From: CAWIHS01 sp963836005
GTDB lineage: Bacteria; Pseudomonadota; Gammaproteobacteria; GRL18
Length of the DNA stretch: 64,000 nucleotides
Direction: 5' to 3'
Assembly: GCA_963836005.1 (NCBI GenBank)
Contig: CAWIHS010000006.1
Span: forward strand, 558,001 to 622,000
The notes under the pieces were generated by a model. That model saw nothing but the letters and a program-made list of their open reading frames with translations, was not told the origin of the DNA and ran no database searches. A program made the position numbers and the translations under genes. The number at the start of each line of letters is the position of its first letter. Positions within the stretch are counted from its first letter, which is position 1. Below, piece after piece: positions 55,065 to 62,428 of this stretch.

Positions 55065-55256
55065 CGTAATTTATAAGGTTCAGGCTCTGTACTTCTGTAT
55101 TATCATGCTTCACTCTCACAGATCATCCATAGATGTTTCTGTGATGTAAAAATAGTGCCCGTTCGTTTAAGGAACGCTCACGAAATAATTTAGACAACTA
55201 ACTTGTCTTTTTGTCCGTCTTCGGCGTTATTTGCCAAAGTTATTTCATTCACGTCC

Positions 55257-55919
55257 CTAAATGATTTTTAAAATAGCCGGGATGGAACGTATAAGAAAAT
55301 TTAACGACCAGATGATGCCAATCAGCGAAACAATAATGGCAGCCAGTGCATCAGTAATACTGACTAAAAATCCAGGTGGAAATGCATGCAGAAAACCTAC
55401 CAGGATGTTAACCAGCAAGGTGGTAAAAATTAAAAATATTAATCCCCTGTTTTCCAGAAAGCGTTGATTCGATAAAACCAGTAATACCGAAAAAATGAGT
55501 TTGAAAGTGATTAATACACTCAGTGTTATTGCTGCTGCGGTACGGGCAAAGGAAGCGTATTCGGCAAAATAGGCAGCTGTTCCAAAAGGCACAGCCAACA
55601 GGAGTGAAATCATGGCAATCAATTCAACCAGGCCACGCATAAGCAATATGATTGATACGATAAGTATAACCAGGGAAAAAATGAATGTGCTGATGCCGCT
55701 GATTTTTCCAACTAATGCCGGAGACACCAGAACATTTAATAACATCATGCTGATAACAAAGACTAACAGGCTATCAATTAAAGCAATGGCTGATATTCCC
55801 AGCCCCGGTATATCTATATCAAAAATGCCAGTAAACATGCTCGTTGATAATTCAATCAGCAATACCAGAATAAGCAATATAAAGGCGGCATAAAAAAACG
55901 GCTTTCGCAGTGTTTGCAT
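55257..55919 (-). CDS. Polytopic membrane protein
   Basis: 220 residues with about six hydrophobic helices (for example FILLILVLLIELS, IFSLVILIVSIILL, ITLSVLITFKLIFSVLLVL) and few polar residues. Inner-membrane protein of unknown function. It follows the ricin-repeat lipoprotein gene on the same strand (62-base gap), which suggests joint transcription. Confidence 0.65.
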   Translation of the reverse strand: MQTLRKPFFYAAFILLILVLLIELSTSMFTGIFDIDIPGLGISAIALIDSLLVFVISMMLLNVLVSPALVGKISGISTFIFSLVILIVSIILLMRGLVELIAMISLLLAVPFGTAAYFAEYASFARTAAAITLSVLITFKLIFSVLLVLSNQRFLENRGLIFLIFTTLLVNILVGFLHAFPPGFLVSITDALAAIIVSLIGIIWSLNFLIRSIPAILKII

Positions 55920-55981
55920 TAAATTATCTCCAGTGATATTAACGCTAAGCTCTCTTCAGATTCCAGAGGGGAGGCATAAGG

Positions 55982-56971
55982 TCACAAAGGATTGATTATC
56001 CATCGTTGAGTATCGTTGTTCTGCCTGTTACGGGTGACCACAGAATTGTCATTGGAACCCTCATGCGCATCCATGTATTGGCGATTGCTCTTTTGCTGAA
56101 TGGTGTATGTGTTATGACCCAGAGGATTGATTATCCAGCGTTGAGTATCATTGTTCTGCTTGTTACGAGTGACTACTGAATTGTCATTGGAACCCTCATG
56201 CGCATCCATGTATTGGCGATTGCTCTTTTGCTGAATGGTGTACGTGTTATGACCCAGAGGATTTATTATCCAGCGTTGAGTATCGTTGTTCTGCCGGTTA
56301 CGGGTGACCACTGAGTTGTCATTCGAGCCCTCATGCGCATCCAGGTAGCGGCGATTACTTTTTTGCTGGATGGTGTAGGTGCCTTGCAATCGGGAAGTCT
56401 GCATTGAGGTTTTAGGTGGAGTATATACCTGAGCAGTTGTTGGGTTCAGCTTTTTGATAGTTTGAACATTGTAGATTTTATACTGGTTACGCAAAGTGCT
56501 ACGATCTCCAATTGCAAGAACCGGGGTATCTGTTGGAATCGAAGTGCCAGGAGTCTTTGTTGAAAACATAACAATTTCCATTGCTAATTGTTTTGTCGCT
56601 GGCGGGAAACCGCCATTATTACTCGCAGTAAGTATAATTTTTTCTTTTTCAAGACCCGAATTGCTCAGTAAATGAGAGCCGGAAGGACTAACTTTTCCTA
56701 TGCCAGAAATGTGTACATCTGTTGCATTGCTGGTTTGCCAGCTAAGCGTATAGGGGGTTCCCGGTGGGATGAATGCTGGATCAGCTTCAAAAGAAATAAT
56801 TTTGGGTGGGTATTTGTTTAAACCGGACTGCTCCTGATTAGAGTTTGCCTGCTCATGGTAAGTATTTAAACCGGATTCTATAGCAGATTCCAGGGCGGTA
56901 TCCATTGTTTTACATGAAACTATAAAAAATCCTGCAATCGATAAAATGATAATTGAGAGTAATGTTTTCAT
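55982..56971 (-). CDS. Lipoprotein with Ig-like domain and three-repeat ricin-type beta-trefoil
   Basis: 329 residues. Lipobox IVSC (Cys20) marks a lipoprotein. Residues about 55-135 look like an Ig-like domain (ISFEADPAFIPPGTPYTLSW). Residues 195-329 are three 45-residue repeats TYTIQQKSNRxYxDAHEGSN...QRWIINPLGHN, differing at only about three positions; the QxW signature marks ricin-type trefoil lectins, which normally have exactly three such subdomains. It probably binds a sugar. Lies between the protease island and the eCIS operon. Confidence 0.85.
   Translation of the reverse strand: MKTLLSIIILSIAGFFIVSCKTMDTALESAIESGLNTYHEQANSNQEQSGLNKYPPKIISFEADPAFIPPGTPYTLSWQTSNATDVHISGIGKVSPSGSHLLSNSGLEKEKIILTASNNGGFPPATKQLAMEIVMFSTKTPGTSIPTDTPVLAIGDRSTLRNQYKIYNVQTIKKLNPTTAQVYTPPKTSMQTSRLQGTYTIQQKSNRRYLDAHEGSNDNSVVTRNRQNNDTQRWIINPLGHNTYTIQQKSNRQYMDAHEGSNDNSVVTRNKQNNDTQRWIINPLGHNTYTIQQKSNRQYMDAHEGSNDNSVVTRNRQNNDTQRWIINPL
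55985..56389. repeat. Three tandem 135-bp coding repeats of the ricin lipoprotein
   Basis: The units begin near 56389, 56254 and 56119 reading leftward and are almost identical at the DNA level. This points to recent duplication or ongoing gene conversion. Confidence 0.8.
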
Positions 56972-57219
56972 GTCTTTTTATCCCATTGCTGATAATCATT
57001 TAGTTATTAAAATTAAACTTTACTTAGCAGTATAGACAGAATCTATTGCCTGTCTATGATAGCTTAATAAATTGCAGTAAATTTTTTCAGATTTTTAAAT
57101 GGGAAAGTAAACCCTGCTGAATGCCGCACTTTTATCTATATATCCTTGATCGTTAAATGGCTTCAGAGCTGGATGATTTTTAACTCATATATCAATAAAG
57201 CCCTATTAAAGCCCTATTT

Positions 57220-57906
57220 TTATAACCGGGAATCGATGCCGGGAACGCACATTACAAAAATCGTTTTTGGGGGAACAGGTTTGGCCGGTGATGGCTGAAG
57301 GCACGCTGCTATCCACGCGAACCTTATGCCGTCATCGGTTACGCGGAATAGCGGGCGTGACTCCGCAAGGGTCGAACCAGGTTCACATATTGCGCCGCCG
57401 GTCAGCATTAAATCGCCTGTATCACGGCACGTAACCGATGTCCTGGCGCTTGCCGTCTCCATATACACCGACTCCACGTCAATGCCACCCAGGGTACCTG
57501 TCGTGTCGTGAGTTTGTGTTTGGATATTTGTCACGGTAAACTCAAATAAATTCGGGCTGCTAGCATCTCTACCTGTGAAGAACATCGTTAAATTATGTGT
57601 GACGTTAGGCGATTCAACGACACTCTGTGATGTAAATTTACGAGCGGTTGAATCGAATGTAGCATCTTGTGGACCGACAGCTGCATGCAAATGATTGACA
57701 TCCAGAACATATAACTGACCAACTTGCAAGTTGGCATCGTCAACTGCCGTTAAAATAGCACTTGTAGCAGCGTTGGAGTCAACTGCTATGTTATCGAATC
57801 GAAGAGTTCCTGCATTTGAATTTGTCGGTGGTATATACTCTGCTGTGAAACATATATGGCTTATTAAAAGAGAGAACAATATCGCCGAACTTATAAATAT
57901 TTTCAT
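57220..57906 (-). CDS. Secreted protein, unrecognised
   Basis: 228 residues. Signal peptide 1-21 (cleavage after ICFTA). The mature part is Thr/Ser/Val-rich and probably all beta, with Cys pairs near the end (SVTCRDTG, AICEPGS, AACLQ, VMCVPG) that could form disulfides. No family recognised. It lies between the ricin lipoprotein and the eCIS operon, on the opposite strand to the operon. Confidence 0.65.
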   Translation of the reverse strand: MKIFISSAILFSLLISHICFTAEYIPPTNSNAGTLRFDNIAVDSNAATSAILTAVDDANLQVGQLYVLDVNHLHAAVGPQDATFDSTARKFTSQSVVESPNVTHNLTMFFTGRDASSPNLFEFTVTNIQTQTHDTTGTLGGIDVESVYMETASARTSVTCRDTGDLMLTGGAICEPGSTLAESRPLFRVTDDGIRFAWIAACLQPSPAKPVPPKTIFVMCVPGIDSRL

Positions 57907-58402
57907 TTTATAGGTCCTGGAATGATAAGTGAATTGTTTATATGGCTATGCTTAATAATAAGGATATTATATATCTGGCACTCAAACTGAAATAAGCAAA
58001 GGAGAGTAAGTCATATTAATATAAGCATACAAAAATATGTGGAATTATAATATTAGAGGAATCTATAGAATTTCTAGGGTATATACCAAGTCTGCTACTA
58101 TAAATTCTGTGACTGACAGAATTTTGTTCTAACAGTACAACAAGATGGTGACAATAATTTATATCAACAATGAACTCCGAAGTTTTAAAAATACCTGAAT
58201 TGAATTATGCCCAAAAGTTTTTACAGCTAAGTCGTCTTTTGATTTTATTACAAATTATTATTGCAAAATAATTATTTTAGTCTAGTGTTTATCATATAAA
58301 GAAAATATTTTGTAAATATCTTTATCGATTAGTTATACATTAGAACATGTGTTGCAGTTTTTGGCGCTATATTGCTAAATAAATACAGATAAGTCATTGG
58401 TT
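57907..58402. other. AT-rich divergent region ahead of the eCIS operon
   Basis: About 500 bases, strongly AT-rich, no gene seen. It should hold the promoters of the secreted orphan (minus) and the eCIS operon (plus). Low GC fits a silenced or acquired region. Confidence 0.4.
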
Positions 58403-59086
58403 ATGATTAATCAGATAAATGAACAAATAGGGTTATGGATAAAAGATATTGTTCGTGATGTCGATGTTATATTTTGTGCTCCAAAAGATAGCGAAAAAAA
58501 CGAGCAGATAAGCGTTTATCTGATTTCAATTGAGAAAATGATGGGTAACACAAACCCATCATTTTCACAGATAAAATTAAAATACCTTATTACTATTACA
58601 TCCGTATCAGATGAACGGACGCATGAGATTATTTCCAGGTTACTAGCACCAGGAAGCAAACATCCCGTATTTACTTTTTTACCTGAATCTCTACCAGTTG
58701 ATTACTGGCTGGCACTTAAGGTGAGGCCCCAACCGGTATTTTCTTTAACTTATCTGCTGGATATACCGCGTCAACGACATGAAGCTCCATTGGTTGAAAA
58801 AGAGCCAAACATTGTCACAACGCCTATGAGTCTGATCCATGGGGTGGTACTTGGCGAAAAAAACGAACCTGTTTCTCGTTGCAGGCTTGAACTGAAGTCA
58901 TGTAAACGCTCCGTCTTAACCGATCATAAGGGTCGATTTGATCTGGGTCAGATTTCTACCGCATCACCATCAATCATTAATATCTATACACGTTCTGATA
59001 ATCGAAAATTTTCTTATACCCATGATAAATTCGATGGCCAGAAAATAACCATTTCACTTGCAAAGCTGGAGGATAATAATGCCTAA
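58403..59086 (+). CDS. DUF4255/Pvc16-like cap protein of an eCIS
   Basis: 227 residues from ATG 58403 (TTG at 58397 is in frame but less likely). Residues 1-130 fit the DUF4255/Pvc16 N-terminal domain that caps the sheath-tube in Photorhabdus virulence cassettes and antifeeding prophage (INEQIGLWIKDIV, then LTYLLDIP). Residues about 145-215 resemble a carboxypeptidase-regulatory-like beta sandwich (HGVVLGEKNEPVSRCRLEL, DHKGRFDLGQI), seen in some members. It is the first gene of the cluster, and its end overlaps the sheath gene by 8 bases. Confidence 0.8.
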   Translation: MINQINEQIGLWIKDIVRDVDVIFCAPKDSEKNEQISVYLISIEKMMGNTNPSFSQIKLKYLITITSVSDERTHEIISRLLAPGSKHPVFTFLPESLPVDYWLALKVRPQPVFSLTYLLDIPRQRHEAPLVEKEPNIVTTPMSLIHGVVLGEKNEPVSRCRLELKSCKRSVLTDHKGRFDLGQISTASPSIINIYTRSDNRKFSYTHDKFDGQKITISLAKLEDNNA

Positions 59087-60287
59087 CTATGCAACTCCCG
59101 GAGTTTATATACAAGAGGTATCGACTGGTGCAAAACCAATAACTATGGTTGGCACACAAACGGCCGCATTTATTGGTGTGGCACCGGATAAACAGGCAAA
59201 TCTAAATAAAGCTGTTGCTTGCAATAACTGGTCTCACTTTCTCAGAATGTATGTGCCTGATAAAGGGGGAACTGATACTCATCTTTCCATGGCCGTCCAT
59301 GCTTTTTTTAATAATGGTGGCACACGCTGCTATATCGTGAATATACCCGAAAAAGAAACGATTGCGGGTGATGCGGCGAAACGAACCGGATTGTCAGCTC
59401 TGGAAGCCATTGACGAAATAGCAATGGTTGCAGCACCGGGATATTCGGACAGTGTTTCACATACTGCACTGATTGATCACTGTAAAAATCTAAAAGATCG
59501 GATCGCCATTCTTGATTCACCAGAAGTGGTTAACAATATTGATAACTTAAAAACGGTGGCATCCATAGATGCAGTAGATAATAAACCGGATGATGCAAAA
59601 CAAGGTTCTGGTCTCAGACCAGGGAATAGCAGTTATGCTGCCTTTTATTTTCCCTGGCTGGTTATTCAGGCCCCTCTATCCAGACATAAAATGAATATCC
59701 TGGCTCCTCCATCCGGGTTTATGGCGGGTATTTATGCGAGGACAGATGCAACCCGAGGCGTCCATAAAGCTCCTGCAAATGAATCTGTTAACGGGGCTTT
59801 AGGCTTATCCTATCATGTTACTCAGGGTGAACAGGGTGAATTGAATACAAAAGGTGTAAATTGCATTCGCAGTTTTCCTACAACAGGTATCAGAGTCTGG
59901 GGCGCACGTACTCTGGATGATGGTGAATGGAAATATATCAATGTACGCAGATTGTTTATGATGATTGAAGAGTCAATCAGTGATAGTACCAGATGGGTAG
60001 TGTTTGAACCGAATGATGAAACTCTCTGGAAATCCATTATCCGTGATGTCAGTGCTTTTTTAACTTTGCTCTGGCGTGATGGTGCTTTGCAGGGAAGATC
60101 GCCTGAGCAGGCATTTTTTGTCAAGTGTGATGGAGAAATTAATACCCAGGCTGAAATTGATGCCGGTATAGTGAACATAGAAATTGGCATAGCAGCCGTT
60201 AAACCGGCAGAGTTTATCATTTTCAAGATTGGTCAATGGTCAGGTGGAACAGAAGTTGAGGCTGAAGAGGGTGAATCTGAATCTTAA
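59079..60287 (+). CDS. Contractile sheath protein (phage tail sheath family)
   Basis: 402 residues from ATG 59079, set by GGAGG at 59068-59072; an upstream ATG at 59058 would add seven residues. N-terminal PNYATPGVYIQEVSTGAKPI and the FINNGG-like AFFNNGGTRCYIVNIP are sheath hallmarks, as are the C-terminal TGIRVWGARTL, YINVRRLFMMIEESI and FVKCDGE. Sheath subunits assemble around the inner tube and contract to drive it out. PVC and Afp loci code for three sheath versions; only one is seen here. Confidence 0.95.
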   Translation: MPNYATPGVYIQEVSTGAKPITMVGTQTAAFIGVAPDKQANLNKAVACNNWSHFLRMYVPDKGGTDTHLSMAVHAFFNNGGTRCYIVNIPEKETIAGDAAKRTGLSALEAIDEIAMVAAPGYSDSVSHTALIDHCKNLKDRIAILDSPEVVNNIDNLKTVASIDAVDNKPDDAKQGSGLRPGNSSYAAFYFPWLVIQAPLSRHKMNILAPPSGFMAGIYARTDATRGVHKAPANESVNGALGLSYHVTQGEQGELNTKGVNCIRSFPTTGIRVWGARTLDDGEWKYINVRRLFMMIEESISDSTRWVVFEPNDETLWKSIIRDVSAFLTLLWRDGALQGRSPEQAFFVKCDGEINTQAEIDAGIVNIEIGIAAVKPAEFIIFKIGQWSGGTEVEAEEGESES

Positions 60288-60332
60288 TCATGCATTCCCA
60301 TTGTAATTAAATTGAAATAAAGGAGAGCGGTA

Positions 60333-60773
60333 ATGGCTAATCAACAGGCCGGTCAAGCAGAAATCATGCGTAATTATAATTTTATTGTTGATATAGGGCA
60401 GGGTGTGCAGGTCAATTTTTCTGAAGTAGAAGGACTGGGGATGCGTATCAAGCCCATTGACTATAGAGAAGGCGGCGGTGCCCCGGCAGTGAGAAAGCTG
60501 GCTGGCAGAGTAGAATATAGTGAAATTACCTTTCGTTGGGGTATGAGTGAATCACTGGAATTATGGAACTGGCTGACAAAAAGTGTTGAAGGTAATGTGG
60601 AGCGCCGGGAAATTTCGGTAATGATGCTCAAGCCGGATGGCTCAGAATACTTTCGTTATAATTTACATAATGCCTGGGTCTGCGAATGGAGTGCTGCGAA
60701 GCTGAATGCTCTCGATCAGGGAGTTGCGATTGAATCTCTGGTTATTGCTCATGAAGGGTTGGTAAGAAGCTGA
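60333..60773 (+). CDS. Inner tube protein (gp19/Pvc1-like)
   Basis: 146 residues. It has the gp19-type tube pattern: NYNFIVDIGQGVQVNFSEVEGLGM, then PIDYREGGG, EITFRWGMSESLELWNW and the C-terminal WVCEWSAAKLNALDQGVAIESL. Tube hexamers stack into the needle that is pushed through the target membrane. AAAGGAGAG is its ribosome binding site. Only one tube gene lies between the sheath and the next gene, against two in PVC loci. Confidence 0.93.
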   Translation: MANQQAGQAEIMRNYNFIVDIGQGVQVNFSEVEGLGMRIKPIDYREGGGAPAVRKLAGRVEYSEITFRWGMSESLELWNWLTKSVEGNVERREISVMMLKPDGSEYFRYNLHNAWVCEWSAAKLNALDQGVAIESLVIAHEGLVRS

Positions 60774-60774
60774 T

Positions 60775-61869
60775 ATGCTTTTTAAGAAAATTAAATTCAT
60801 TTTTTTTTCGTCTGTTTACTCAAAGCTGATCAATGTTCTGAGAAAGACCAGCCGTTTTTTTTCATTTGCCTACATTCAGGATATTTACACGGACAAGGCA
60901 GTTTACACACATAAAAATATGTCTCCATCAGATGGAGATAACTGTTCTCCTGATGAAGATGAGTTTTATAAAATTGCCGGAGCACCACAACATTGGTTGG
61001 CATTGATTAAAAGAAATAAGATTACATTACATAACTTCAGCAGACAATCTTACCGGAATCGATTGCCGGTGAAAAAAAAATTACCGCAAAAAGAAAGTAT
61101 TGAAGCCATAAAAACGATGAGTAATGCAATTAATACAACTAGAGAAAATATGAGCAATGCAGTGAAGGTGAGTAAACCGCTTTCTCAATACATAGACAAA
61201 CCAAAAGCTTATCAGTCAAATAATTATTTAACTAATGATATTGGAAATGAGAATATTAAGCCCCGGATACGACTAAAAAGTGCAGCTCAGTCTTTATTCA
61301 GAAAATCGTATAAGATGATAAAGGAACGTGTGCAGAACGCAGGTAATATAGCTATAACTCAAGCATGGTTTCAGATTGAAACAAAAAATCGGAAAAACTG
61401 GAAAGACAAAAGTGAACATTCTAAGCTGATCAAAAACAGTAGCGATATCCAGGCTCAAATTAATATTGCAAGTCCTGTTAATAAGGTTGCAAAAAGCCAG
61501 GTTAATATTATTTCTCTTAAGCAACAATATGACTCTCGTTTGAAAAATGACCAGAAAAATAAATCTAATATTACGCAAAAGGATATACTTTCAGAAAAAA
61601 CTAAGAAAAAAAATGTCGTTTATAGAAATAAAATGAAATCAGAGTTTATGACTGCAAATGCAATAGAAGCAGAATCAAACGGGCATAATATGCAATATTT
61701 ACAAAATTCAATGACAATAACCACAACCACAGAAGAAACACCGGTATCATGTTGGCAGGAACTTCCTGAAGATGTATGGGATGAAATGAAAACAGAGAAT
61801 GTATTTACAATCCTACCTCTTTCTGAAAATGGTAACTCTGATATCAGGAAGCTATTATGGAACGGGTAA
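60775..61869 (+). CDS. Unrecognised basic protein in the Pvc6 position of the eCIS
   Basis: 364 residues. The first 40 are basic and hydrophobic (KKIKFIFFSS, TSRFFSFAY). Then comes a short acidic stretch with FYKIAGAPQHWLALIKRNK, then a long Lys/Asn/Ser-rich low-complexity part, and an acidic C-terminal segment (CWQELPEDVWDEMKTENVF). PVC and Afp loci have a small protein here (Pvc6/Afp6, about 60 residues), so this is unusually long. It starts 2 bases after the tube stop and its end overlaps the next gene by 13 bases, so it is surely in the operon. Confidence 0.75.
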   Translation: MLFKKIKFIFFSSVYSKLINVLRKTSRFFSFAYIQDIYTDKAVYTHKNMSPSDGDNCSPDEDEFYKIAGAPQHWLALIKRNKITLHNFSRQSYRNRLPVKKKLPQKESIEAIKTMSNAINTTRENMSNAVKVSKPLSQYIDKPKAYQSNNYLTNDIGNENIKPRIRLKSAAQSLFRKSYKMIKERVQNAGNIAITQAWFQIETKNRKNWKDKSEHSKLIKNSSDIQAQINIASPVNKVAKSQVNIISLKQQYDSRLKNDQKNKSNITQKDILSEKTKKKNVVYRNKMKSEFMTANAIEAESNGHNMQYLQNSMTITTTTEETPVSCWQELPEDVWDEMKTENVFTILPLSENGNSDIRKLLWNG

Positions 61870-62423
61870 CTTTTCTGATAGAGGAAACGGGACAATTAAT
61901 TAGCTGTATGCTAAATCCTGAATCATTGACGATTAAACGGCGTTCAGGTATTCACCAACGAAAAATCAAGTCCGGGATAGTAAATGCCGCTAAGCTCTCA
62001 GATGATGGGTTAATTTTTACCGGGGGTGGAAGCACATCTCTGGAACTGGAATTGGTATTTGATGTTTCTATTTTGGGTTCAACCGTTCAGAGCAATGATG
62101 TCAGAGAACTGACCAGAAATATCTGGGATTTATCAGAAAATTCAAGCATGAAAAATGGTGAGTATGGACCCGGTATCTGTCGTTTTGTCTGGGGGAAAAG
62201 CTGGAATATACCGTGTGTGATCAGTTCCATATCAGAACGATTTGATCTATTTGACAGTTCGGGGGTTCCAAAACGTTCCTGGTTGAAATTGAGATTGTTG
62301 AGAGTCAACCGGTTAAAAGAACAGAACACACCATTGGCTCCAGATACTGATATGGCCAATTACTCTATTTCAGGATTTGTAGAAAATGAAACCAATAAAA
62401 ATTCTGATCTGTTTCCGGTATAA
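61857..62423 (+). CDS. Pvc7/Afp7-like tube-baseplate protein
   Basis: 188 residues. It begins MERVTFLIEETGQLISCMLNPESLTIKR, and later has GSTSLELELVFD, PGICRFVWGKSW and SVSE-like ISSISERFDLFDSSGVPKR. This is the pattern of the contractile injection system tube protein (Pvc7/Afp7 N-terminal) that links tube and spike. A C-terminal LysM, present in some homologues, is missing or too short to see. Its ATG lies inside the end of the previous gene. Confidence 0.85.
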   Translation: MERVTFLIEETGQLISCMLNPESLTIKRRSGIHQRKIKSGIVNAAKLSDDGLIFTGGGSTSLELELVFDVSILGSTVQSNDVRELTRNIWDLSENSSMKNGEYGPGICRFVWGKSWNIPCVISSISERFDLFDSSGVPKRSWLKLRLLRVNRLKEQNTPLAPDTDMANYSISGFVENETNKNSDLFPV

Positions 62424-62428
62424 AAACA

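Noticed and set aside
54907..55149. 80-residue plus-strand ORF after the 98-residue gene
   Set aside because: No ribosome binding site, poor composition; a different frame of the same DNA resembles a CHAT fragment.
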